Made by a program: the position numbers and the translations under genes. From an uncultured Granulosicoccaceae bacterium (GTDB lineage Bacteria > Pseudomonadota > Gammaproteobacteria > Granulosicoccales > Granulosicoccaceae), in NCBI GenBank assembly GCA_937922015.1, contig CAKZVB010000103.1:1-55672 (forward strand): 55,672 nt of DNA, given 5' to 3'. Below, piece by piece: positions 46,651 to 54,841 of this stretch. The notes beneath the pieces are model-generated. The model saw only the letters and a program-made list of their open reading frames with translations. It was not told where the DNA came from and ran no database searches. Every line of letters begins with the position of its first letter. Position 1 is the first letter of the stretch.

Positions 46651-48027
46651 ATGCAAAGTATTCTTTTGAGTATTGTCGCTTTTATTATCGCGATTGGCAT
46701 TTTGGTCACTATTCATGAGTTCGGCCACTATTGGGTCGCACGAAAGATGGGCGTCAAAGTACTGCGATTTTCTGTCGGTTTTGGCAAACCGCTATGGAAA
46801 AAAGTCGCAGGTGAAGACGCAACAGAGTATGTGCTGGCGGCGATCCCGTTGGGTGGTTACGTCAAAATGCTCGATGAGCGCGAGGGCGATGTAGCCGCCG
46901 ACGAGCTACATCGGGCGTTTAATCGTAAAAGCGTCTGGGCGCGAATAGCCATTGTGCTTGCCGGGCCGCTGGCGAATCTGATTTTAGCGGTGTTTCTCTA
47001 CTGGTTGATTTTCATTGTCGGTATCACCGGTGTAGCGCCGATTGTCGGTACGCCACTGGCAAATTCCGCGGCCGCTGAAGCCGGCTTTGTTGAGGGAGAT
47101 CAAATTACGCACATCGCCGGTCGGGCTACACCCACCTGGGATACGGTGTATGTCGCGATGCTGGAGGGTATTGTTGACAGCGATGACAGCCTGGATATCA
47201 CCGTGTCTACCGAAGGTGGCGCCAGTGAAAAGCGACAGTTAGCCATCGACAGTCGAGAGCTTTTGTCCGGTAAAGTAGATATTGTCTACAAGCTTGGCTT
47301 ACAAAGATGGTGGCCGGATGTAGACCCTGTTATTGGTGGTATCGTGCCGGGTGGCGCGGCTGAAGCCGCCGGCCTGTTGGCCGGAGATCGAATTCTAAGC
47401 AGTGACGGTCAGGCGATTGCTAGCTGGGGTGAGTGGGTTAAAGTGATTCGCGCCAGCCCTGAAAAACCGCTGCAAATCCTGTTGCAACGAGACAGCCGGG
47501 AGATAGCCATCGAGCTGACGCCCGGAGTGAAGGAACTTGAAACGACCAGTATCGGTTTCATCGGTGCCAGAGAAACGCAGTCACAAAAGGTGATTGACGA
47601 AAAATTACGCACAGTAGAAAGGTACTCGCCCGGTATTGCCGTTGGTAAGGCATTCCAGCGAACCGGCGATATGATCTCGGTGAGTCTAGGTATGATTGGA
47701 AAGCTGTTTACCGGCGAAGCATCGCTTAAAAACACCGTGAGTGGCCCGATCTCGATAGCACAGTTTGCCGGACAATCAGTCAGTGTCGGTATCGATCACT
47801 ATCTAAATTTTCTCGCGCTGGTGTCTATCAGTTTAGGAATATTTAATCTGTTTCCTGTGCCGATGCTTGATGGGGGGCATCTGCTCTATTACGCTGTTGA
47901 GGTATTAACAGGAAAACCGGTGTCCGAGAAGATTCAGCTGGTCGGGCAACAGCTGGGCTTGTTGCTATTGGCCGGGCTAATGACCTTTGTTTTCTATCAG
48001 GATATTCTTCGGATATTGCCTTCCTGA
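46651..48027 (+). CDS. rseP: Site-2 zinc metalloprotease RseP
   Basis: RseP cuts anti-sigma factors and signal peptide remnants inside the inner membrane. The 458-residue protein has the zinc motif His22-Glu23-x2-His26 in its first helix, two periplasmic PDZ domains (about 115-185 and 215-290) and the third ligand in PVPMLDGGHL near residue 407. It precedes bamA, which suits its role in the envelope stress response. Confidence 0.96.
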   Translation: MQSILLSIVAFIIAIGILVTIHEFGHYWVARKMGVKVLRFSVGFGKPLWKKVAGEDATEYVLAAIPLGGYVKMLDEREGDVAADELHRAFNRKSVWARIAIVLAGPLANLILAVFLYWLIFIVGITGVAPIVGTPLANSAAAEAGFVEGDQITHIAGRATPTWDTVYVAMLEGIVDSDDSLDITVSTEGGASEKRQLAIDSRELLSGKVDIVYKLGLQRWWPDVDPVIGGIVPGGAAEAAGLLAGDRILSSDGQAIASWGEWVKVIRASPEKPLQILLQRDSREIAIELTPGVKELETTSIGFIGARETQSQKVIDEKLRTVERYSPGIAVGKAFQRTGDMISVSLGMIGKLFTGEASLKNTVSGPISIAQFAGQSVSVGIDHYLNFLALVSISLGIFNLFPVPMLDGGHLLYYAVEVLTGKPVSEKIQLVGQQLGLLLLAGLMTFVFYQDILRILPS

Positions 48028-48182
48028 CCCGATTGCTTGTCGGATCATCGGCGGCATTCAGGCTGCTGATGAAGCCGGCACAAGCAACCTGAAAATCATC
48101 GCCGTAGGTTTAGAATGTGTAATCCCTCTGCATCTGAGGGGTTGGTATTCTGGCGCAGAACCCAAAACGCGCAAAACCCTCA

Positions 48183-50534
48183 ATGCCATCAGGTCTTACC
48201 CTTCTTCCGCGGGGCATACAGTTGTTTGCCACGCTGTTGTTGCTGTGTGCGCTGTGTCTACCAACTGTTTCGCAAGCGCAAGAGCGACCGTTTATCATCG
48301 CCGACATCGTAATACGCGGCGTTGAGCGTGTAGAAAAAGGTACGGTGCTCAGCTACCTGCCGGTTCGTGCCGGTGAACGTTTCGAGCAGGGGCGCGACAG
48401 CGCCCGTGTTATTCGTGCACTTTACGATACCGAGCTTTTCGGTGACATCAAGCTGTCTCGTGATGGCAGTACACTTATTGTCACGCTTGAAGAACGCCCG
48501 TCAATAGCCAAGGTTGAGGTCGAGGGAAATACTGTACTCCCTGACGAGCAAATGAACGACACCCTGCGTTCCATTGGCCTGGCCCCCGGTCGCATTTTCC
48601 GGCGATCAGTACTCGACAATCTCGAAACCGAAGTACGCCAGGTGTATTTCAGTCGGGGGCAGTACGGTACCAGCGTGGTATCTGCGGTCGAAGAGCTAGA
48701 GAACAATCGCGTCAATGTAAAGATAGACGTTACCGAAGGTGCTGTGGCGCGTATCAGCCACATGAATATTGTCGGTAACAGCGCGTTCTCAGAATCGCGG
48801 TTGTTAGATTTGCTTCAGTCAGGTGTGGGTGGCTTGAATCCATTTGGTTCGCGTAACAAGTACTCGCGCGCCAAGCTGGCCGCCGACACGGAAATACTTC
48901 GCGCCTGGTATCTTGATCGGGGTTACCTGCGTTTTGATATCCCATCGACACAGGTCACGATCTCTCCTGATAAACAAGACATCAATGTCACAATTAATAT
49001 TGAAGAAGGTGAGCTGTATCGGGTTGGTGAAATTGACTTTACCGATACCAGTGAGGTGCTAACGGAAGAAGAATTACAATCGTTGCTTGTGATGAAAACA
49101 GGTGATATTTACTCACGTAAATTAATGACTCAAAGTAACAGTGCCATTGCAGACAAACTTGGTGAAGAAGGGTTTGCATTTGCCAGAGTAGATGTCATAC
49201 CTGATATCAACGACGACGATAAAACTGTCGGTTTAAACCTGAAGATAGAACCTGGCAGGCGGGTGTACGTCAGGAGAATAGTGTTCAGTGGCCAGGGCCG
49301 CACACACGATGACGTACTCCGACGTGAGATGCGACAAATGGAAGGCAGCCGTTTTTCACCGGCAGCCTTAAGTCGATCACAAACCCGTCTGCAGAGATTA
49401 CCCTACATCGAAAGAGTAGCGATCAGTACACCAAAGGTGCCCGGGTCAGATGATCTGGTTGATATAGCCGTCGATGTCACGGAAGGGGCGTCAGGTTCTT
49501 TCGGCGCGGGTGCGGGTTATGGGACGGACGGCTTTATTTTTAATATTAACTTTACCCAGGAAAATCTGTTTGGAACGGGTGAACGTTTTGCATTGGCATT
49601 TGATAACAGCACCAGTCAGGATAATTTCTCCGTATCTTATACTGACCCGTACTACACGCCTGATGGCATTAGTAGAAACATCAGGGGGTTTATTAAACAG
49701 ACAGACACCAGCCAGCTGACTTCTCAGGCTAATTATATTCTTGATAGTTATGGGGCAAAAGTACGATATGGCGTTCCGCTAAGTGAGTTTTCTACGTTCA
49801 GTTTCGGTTTTGGATATGAAAGAGTCGAAGCAATTGAAACGCCTGGCTCGTCATCGGAAGTGTCCGAATTTATTGCTAAACATGGAAGCGAATATGATCT
49901 GTTCGATGTAACTGTCGGCTATACACACGACACCAGAGATAGAACTGTATTTGCTACCAGTGGGACCCGTAACTCGCTGTCTCTTGAGCTGACCTCACCC
50001 AATAGTGATCTTAGTTATATAAAACTGGGATACAACTTTGAGTATTTTAAGCCCTTAACGGATCGCTTTACTCTTGCTTTCAGTTCCAGAATTAATTACG
50101 GAGAAGGTGAAGAGGGGCTCGAAACATTGCCGTTTTTCAGACGATATTTCGCCGGTGGGCTTCAGTCAGTTCGTGGGTATCGGCGAAACAGCCTGGGGCC
50201 GCGTGAGGAAGTAATCGTCGATGGCGTGTCTACACAGACAGGCGACGCTACCGGTGGAGATTTTCGCACACTAGGTACGCTGGAAGTTATTTTTCCGCCG
50301 CCATTCGTCGAGTCGCCGGGGGCCACGCGGTTAAGTCTTTTTACAGACTTTGGCAATGTTTTCAAGGATGTGTCAGACTTCGACGTTGATGAACTCAGGG
50401 GCTCCTATGGGGTGGCGTTTGTCTGGTTAGCGCCTATCGGGCCGCTAACCTTCAGTTACGCCGAGACCTACAATGACAACGACGAAATAGACAAAAAGGA
50501 TGAATTCCAATTTACGATAGGCTCGATATTCTAG
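48183..50534 (+). CDS. bamA: Outer membrane protein assembly factor BamA
   Basis: BamA inserts beta-barrel proteins into the outer membrane. The 783-residue precursor has a signal peptide ending SQAQ near residue 32, five POTRA domains from about 36 to 420 and a C-terminal 16-strand barrel. The barrel contains the FRRYFAGG and VRGYRRNSLGP segments (the conserved VRGF/Y loop) near 655-675 and ends in aromatic Phe (IGSIF), the barrel-insertion signal. The 155-base rseP-bamA gap holds a hairpin at 48121-48143 but no convincing sigma-E promoter. Confidence 0.97.
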   Translation: MPSGLTLLPRGIQLFATLLLLCALCLPTVSQAQERPFIIADIVIRGVERVEKGTVLSYLPVRAGERFEQGRDSARVIRALYDTELFGDIKLSRDGSTLIVTLEERPSIAKVEVEGNTVLPDEQMNDTLRSIGLAPGRIFRRSVLDNLETEVRQVYFSRGQYGTSVVSAVEELENNRVNVKIDVTEGAVARISHMNIVGNSAFSESRLLDLLQSGVGGLNPFGSRNKYSRAKLAADTEILRAWYLDRGYLRFDIPSTQVTISPDKQDINVTINIEEGELYRVGEIDFTDTSEVLTEEELQSLLVMKTGDIYSRKLMTQSNSAIADKLGEEGFAFARVDVIPDINDDDKTVGLNLKIEPGRRVYVRRIVFSGQGRTHDDVLRREMRQMEGSRFSPAALSRSQTRLQRLPYIERVAISTPKVPGSDDLVDIAVDVTEGASGSFGAGAGYGTDGFIFNINFTQENLFGTGERFALAFDNSTSQDNFSVSYTDPYYTPDGISRNIRGFIKQTDTSQLTSQANYILDSYGAKVRYGVPLSEFSTFSFGFGYERVEAIETPGSSSEVSEFIAKHGSEYDLFDVTVGYTHDTRDRTVFATSGTRNSLSLELTSPNSDLSYIKLGYNFEYFKPLTDRFTLAFSSRINYGEGEEGLETLPFFRRYFAGGLQSVRGYRRNSLGPREEVIVDGVSTQTGDATGGDFRTLGTLEVIFPPPFVESPGATRLSLFTDFGNVFKDVSDFDVDELRGSYGVAFVWLAPIGPLTFSYAETYNDNDEIDKKDEFQFTIGSIF

Positions 50535-50678
50535 CTCGCGTTTATAATTTGTCAGTACCGTCTATGATTTGTGGCTGCAAATTATTGACAATCCCTCACC
50601 GTTTAGGTGTTTCCAGGCGTTGCAACGGCAAGCTGATGTGTGAGAACGGCGATCATGCCATTAGCTTATAAACGAGGA

Positions 50679-51206
50679 ATGAATAAATTGATCACCCGGA
50701 TAACAGTTGTACTGTGTCTGTTGCTCTATACCTCGCCCGGCTACAGTGCCGATGTGAAAATCGGGTTTGTTGACATTCCCTATCTGATCGATGAAGCACC
50801 GCAAGCCCGTGCTGCAAGTATTCGGCTGGAGCAGGAGTTTGCACCGCGCCAGGCGCAGATAAAATCACGCAAGGCTGATCTCGACAGACTCAAAACCCGG
50901 CTCGAAGATGAGGATTTAGGCGATTCCGATCGCGCAAATATAGAGCGTGAATTCAGTAAGACAGAGCGGCGTGTAAAACGTGACGAACAAGAATTTCGTG
51001 AAGAGCTGAATATTCAAAAAAATCAGGAATTCAAAAGTGTGCGCGTTTATGTTCTAGACGCAATTGCCACTTTTGCAAAGCTTAATCAATACGATCTGAT
51101 CATTAGTGACGGTGTTTTGTTTGCTAATAAGAACATCGACGTAACAGAGCAGGTGTTGATACAGCTGGAGCAAGCTGCTGAATCATCGGCTGGAACATCT
51201 AAATGA
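50679..51206 (+). CDS. skp: Periplasmic chaperone Skp/OmpH
   Basis: Skp holds unfolded outer membrane proteins in the periplasm. The 175-residue precursor starts MNKLITR with a signal peptide cut after GYSA, followed by IGFVDIPYLIDEAPQA and a long coiled coil rich in Arg, Glu and Lys (the tentacles). In-frame starts exist at 50655 and 50640. 50679 is chosen because it gives a normal signal peptide, but its GAGG is too close to serve well. It sits between bamA and lpxD as usual. Confidence 0.9.
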   Translation: MNKLITRITVVLCLLLYTSPGYSADVKIGFVDIPYLIDEAPQARAASIRLEQEFAPRQAQIKSRKADLDRLKTRLEDEDLGDSDRANIEREFSKTERRVKRDEQEFREELNIQKNQEFKSVRVYVLDAIATFAKLNQYDLIISDGVLFANKNIDVTEQVLIQLEQAAESSAGTSK

Positions 51207-51229
51207 CTGCGTTAAGTAAGGCGGCGTGA
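51203..51229 (+). other. 8-codon ORF bridging skp and lpxD
   Basis: An ATG overlaps the skp stop (ATGA) and the eight-codon frame ends in TGA overlapping the lpxD GTG (GTGA). Its last codons contain AAGG, the lpxD ribosome binding site. It probably carries ribosomes from skp to lpxD rather than making a useful peptide. Confidence 0.4.
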
Positions 51230-52248
51230 CTTCCGGAAGCGGTTTTTTGACCGGGCAAATCGCTGATGCTCTTGGTGTACGGCTGATTGGCGACCCGATG
51301 GTGCCGGTATCGCACATAGCGTCCGTTGACAACGCAGGTCCACAGAGCATCACCTTTGTTACCGGCTCCAGGTATCTGGATGCTTTGCAGCAATGTCAGG
51401 CATCGGCGGTAATCGTTCCTGAATCTCTCGCTGATAGAACATCCATAGTTCGCCTGGTAAGTAATGATCCGTATTTGTGTTACGCGCGGCTTACCCGGTT
51501 CTGGGTGGAAAATTCCTTTCCGGTGTCGGGCGGATCTGTGCATTCGTCGGCTACTGTGCATGAAAGTGCGAAGCTTTCGTCTTCTGCAGTGATAGGTGCG
51601 AATGTCACCATCGAATCAAACGCTGTTATCGAAGATGGAGTTCAGATCGGCGCTGGTAGTTTTATTGGATCAGGCGTGCATATTGGTGCGAAAACGACGC
51701 TTCACCCGAACGTGACATTGATGCATAAAGTAGTGACCGGTGAGAAGTGTGAAATTCATTCAGGTGCGGTGTTGGGTGCGGATGGCTTTGGATGGGCGCC
51801 CACATCAGCTGGCTGGGAAAAAATATATCAACTGGGTGGGGTCGTCCTTGGTGATCGGGTGAGTGTTGGTGCCTGCACAACAATCGACCGTGGTGCTCTC
51901 GATGATACAGTGTTGGCAGATGGGGTAATTCTCGATAATCAGATCCAGGTGGCCCACAACGTGTCTATCGGAGAAAACACAGCAATAGCAGGTTGTACGG
52001 GTATCGCCGGAAGCACAAAGATTGGCCGAAACTGCCGAATCGGCGGCGCGGTATCTATAGTTGGGCACCTCAGTATATGTGACAATGTGGTGGTGACTGC
52101 TAACTCATTTGTGAATCGTTCGATAAAGAATCCCGGTAGTTATTCGTCGGGTTTCCCGCTCGAAGAATCTGCTCAGTGGCGAAAAAATGCCGTACGGCTA
52201 CACAAGCTCGATGAGTATGTGCGTGGCTTGTCTGGTAAAAAAAACTAA
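51226..52248 (+). CDS. lpxD: UDP-3-O-(3-hydroxyacyl)glucosamine N-acyltransferase
   Basis: LpxD adds the second acyl chain in lipid A synthesis. The 340-residue protein has an N-terminal uridine-binding domain and a long left-handed beta-helix of hexapeptide repeats from about residue 100, with the catalytic His near residue 243 (VAHNVSIG). GADGFGWAP near residue 185 is the family fingerprint. It starts at GTG and is linked to skp by a tiny overlapping ORF. fabZ begins eight bases later. Confidence 0.96.
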   Translation: MTSGSGFLTGQIADALGVRLIGDPMVPVSHIASVDNAGPQSITFVTGSRYLDALQQCQASAVIVPESLADRTSIVRLVSNDPYLCYARLTRFWVENSFPVSGGSVHSSATVHESAKLSSSAVIGANVTIESNAVIEDGVQIGAGSFIGSGVHIGAKTTLHPNVTLMHKVVTGEKCEIHSGAVLGADGFGWAPTSAGWEKIYQLGGVVLGDRVSVGACTTIDRGALDDTVLADGVILDNQIQVAHNVSIGENTAIAGCTGIAGSTKIGRNCRIGGAVSIVGHLSICDNVVVTANSFVNRSIKNPGSYSSGFPLEESAQWRKNAVRLHKLDEYVRGLSGKKN

Positions 52249-52256
52249 AACTGTAG

Positions 52257-52715
52257 GTGGCAGAATTGGAAGAGCTAAGTATTACAGAGATTGTTAAGTA
52301 TTTACCTCACCGGTATCCCTTTCTGTTGATCGACAAAGTGATCGAGATGGAGCCCGGTGTCAGGTTAAAAGCAATTAAAAATGTAACGATCAATGAGCCG
52401 ATTTTCACTGGTCACTTTCCGCAGTTTCCAGTATTTCCCGGTGTGTTGATTCTTGAGGCGATGGCGCAAAGTTGTGCCGTCTTTGCATTTCGTGAGCTGG
52501 GCGGCTATCCGTCAAAAGAAACTCTTTATTTGCTGGTCGGTATAGATAAGGCCAGGTTTAAGCGTCAGGTATTGCCCGGTGACCAGTTGCAGATTGAGGT
52601 TGTGCTGGAAAAAACGAGGCGAGGCATCTGGCGGTTTGCTGCAACGGGTCAGGTGGGTGATAATATTTGCTGCACAGCTGAAATTTTAATTGCTAAAAAC
52701 GAGATAGAGCTTTGA
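52257..52715 (+). CDS. fabZ: 3-hydroxyacyl-ACP dehydratase FabZ
   Basis: FabZ removes water from 3-hydroxyacyl-ACP in fatty acid elongation, competing with LpxA for the same substrate. The 152-residue hotdog-fold protein has catalytic His53 (GHFPQFPVFPG) and Glu67 (LEAMAQ). The start is GTG. Its stop TGA overlaps the TTG start of lpxA, which suggests tightly coupled translation. Confidence 0.97.
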   Translation: MAELEELSITEIVKYLPHRYPFLLIDKVIEMEPGVRLKAIKNVTINEPIFTGHFPQFPVFPGVLILEAMAQSCAVFAFRELGGYPSKETLYLLVGIDKARFKRQVLPGDQLQIEVVLEKTRRGIWRFAATGQVGDNICCTAEILIAKNEIEL

Positions 52716-53485
52716 TTCATGGCACCGCAATAGTCGACGGCAGCGCTGAGGTTCATGACTCGTGTGAGATTGGTCCCTACGCCGTCATAGGCGCTGATGT
52801 GGTCATTGGTGCCGGCACGACTGTCGGTCCGCATGCGGTTATAAAGGGGCCTGTCACTATAGGCACTGAATGCCATATTTTTCAGTTTGCCTCCGTCGGT
52901 GAAGATCCACAGGATCTGAAGTTTGACGGTACCGACAGTCGCCTGGAAATCGGCAACCGAAATAAAATACGTGAGTTTGTGACTATCAATCGAGGCACCG
53001 GTGGCGGCGGCGGGCTGACCCGCATCGGCGACGATAACTTGTTGATGGCCTATGTGCACGTGGCGCACGATTGCCTTATTGGCAACAATACAATCTTTGC
53101 TAATTCGGCCTCACTGGCCGGTCATGTCACAGTAGGTGACTATGCGATACTCGGTGGGTTTACATTGGTGCACCAATTCAGCCGGATTGGTGCTCATAGT
53201 TTTTCTGGAATGGGTTCTGTGATCAATAAAGATGTGCCACCGTTTCTATTGGTGAGTGGTCACTATGCGCAGGCTAAAGGTATAAACAAGCAAGGGTTAA
53301 AAAGGAGAGGCTTCTCCGACGATGAAATTGCCGCATTGCAGAAAACATTCGTACGACTAGTCAGGCGCAAGGGCATTAAAAATGAACAAGCCTATGCGGA
53401 GGTTAACGAGCTGGCAGCGAAATTCAGCAAAGTGGATGAGTTGGTGCAATTTCTGCGCGCGGGTTCACGCGGAACAGTAGGGTAG
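52712..53485 (+). CDS. lpxA: UDP-N-acetylglucosamine acyltransferase
   Basis: LpxA starts lipid A synthesis by acylating UDP-GlcNAc. The 257-residue protein is a beta-helix of hexapeptide repeats with the catalytic His near residue 119 (HVAHDC), FASVGEDPQDLK near 68 and a helical C-terminal part from GLKRRGF. The start is TTG, overlapping the fabZ stop (TTGA). lpxB, which normally follows, is inverted here. Confidence 0.96.
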   Translation: MIHGTAIVDGSAEVHDSCEIGPYAVIGADVVIGAGTTVGPHAVIKGPVTIGTECHIFQFASVGEDPQDLKFDGTDSRLEIGNRNKIREFVTINRGTGGGGGLTRIGDDNLLMAYVHVAHDCLIGNNTIFANSASLAGHVTVGDYAILGGFTLVHQFSRIGAHSFSGMGSVINKDVPPFLLVSGHYAQAKGINKQGLKRRGFSDDEIAALQKTFVRLVRRKGIKNEQAYAEVNELAAKFSKVDELVQFLRAGSRGTVG

Positions 53486-53570
53486 CAAGGTTTTTTTTAC
53501 TTTACGCATGTGTAGGTAAGGCTTGAAGAGAATCCACACGGCGCTCATTTTTTAATGTTTTGCCCTCTGG

Positions 53571-54740
53571 TTAGCGGGCATGGTTGGTGGTCGGCTGGTT
53601 GAGGTCAGATCCTAACTGTTTGTTAGCTACCATCGTTTTTAGTAGCTCAGCTAATCGGGTGGTAGCGCCAGGTGTGCCCAGCTTGTCGTAAACCACTCTG
53701 AGTGCAGCTTTTTGATTCCCGTGATGGTTTTCATCGCACAACAAGCGGTCAGTGTGATCAAAGAGAGACTGCGCGGTGACATCGTCCTGTAACAACTCTG
53801 GCACAATACCGCGTTCGGCGATGATATTTGTCAGGCTGATAAATTCTATTGAGAGCCATCGCTTCAGGACAGCATAACTTAACCGGTTCATGCGATAAGC
53901 TACTGTCATGGGAACGCCCAGAATAGCCAGTTCCAGTGTTGCAGTACCTGAGGCGACAATCGCCGCTTTGCTTGCGGCCACAGCGTTGTAGTCGTGCGTA
54001 CTGATTAGGTCAACGGCAACCGTTGATTCTTTAACGAATTCGTCGATCATACTTTGATCAATTGTGTTGGCCAAAGGCAGCACAAACTCTATGTGCGGGT
54101 GTTTTTCCTTTAGTAGTGCGGCCGCCGCTAACATGGTAGGGAGCAGGTAGTTGATTTCGCTTTTTCGACTGCCGGGCAGCAGAGCGACGCGGGGGCCCGG
54201 GTGCGCGACGATGTTATTGTTGCTCGATTCAACCAGCTTGGTGTTGTCCAGTAACGGGTTGCCAACGTAGGTTGTCGGTATGCCCGCGTCTTCGAATATT
54301 TTAACTTCAAAAGGCAGTATCACTGCCATGTGATCTACCAGAACCGATAATTTTTCTATGCGTTTCGGGCGTGAAGCCCAGACTTTAGGTGCAATAAAAT
54401 AGACAACCGGTACACCTAGTGCCTTGGCGGTGACGGCAAGCTTCATGTTGAAGGTCGGGTAGTCGACTAAAAGCAGTACATCTGGCTGTCGTTCTTTTAG
54501 AAGTCTTTGTAAAGTATTGAGGTTGGACTTTAATTGTGGATATTTTTTTAAAACTTCAATGAGCCCCATGACGGAGTGTTGCTCATTGTCGATGACTATT
54601 TCCATGCCGCAGGCGGCCAGCTTGCGGCCCCCCATACCAAATGCAAAAACGTCTCTGTTGCTGTTGGCTATTACTTTTTGCAGTGCGGTTGCCGCATGCA
54701 TGTCGCCGGACGCTTCGCCGACGCTTATCATAATTTTCAT
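53571..54740 (-). CDS. lpxB: Lipid-A-disaccharide synthase
   Basis: LpxB joins UDP-2,3-diacylglucosamine and lipid X to the lipid A disaccharide. The 389-residue GT19 enzyme has SVGEASGDMHAA at the N-terminus, LLVDYPTFNMKLA near residue 90, ALLPGSRKSEI near 188 and ASGTATLELAI near 265. It converges with lpxA, so it must have its own promoter in the region above 54740. Confidence 0.95.
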   Translation of the reverse strand: MKIMISVGEASGDMHAATALQKVIANSNRDVFAFGMGGRKLAACGMEIVIDNEQHSVMGLIEVLKKYPQLKSNLNTLQRLLKERQPDVLLLVDYPTFNMKLAVTAKALGVPVVYFIAPKVWASRPKRIEKLSVLVDHMAVILPFEVKIFEDAGIPTTYVGNPLLDNTKLVESSNNNIVAHPGPRVALLPGSRKSEINYLLPTMLAAAALLKEKHPHIEFVLPLANTIDQSMIDEFVKESTVAVDLISTHDYNAVAASKAAIVASGTATLELAILGVPMTVAYRMNRLSYAVLKRWLSIEFISLTNIIAERGIVPELLQDDVTAQSLFDHTDRLLCDENHHGNQKAALRVVYDKLGTPGATTRLAELLKTMVANKQLGSDLNQPTTNHAR

Positions 54741-54841
54741 GGCAGGACTGCGAAATCATTGTTCATCTTCAGGGAGCCTACCATAAGCCCCCTGTAGAGT
54801 CTTTGTCCTGCGGTTTTTTAGCGTAACCTATTCCTGTCCGT

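Noticed and set aside
48121..48143. Hairpin AATCCCTC/GAGGGGTT upstream of bamA as a terminator
   Set aside because: No T-run follows and the stem relies on a G-T pair; left as an unexplained structure.
48028..48182. Sigma-E promoter for bamA
   Set aside because: No GGAACTT-N15/16-TCTRA-like pair with acceptable spacing could be found.
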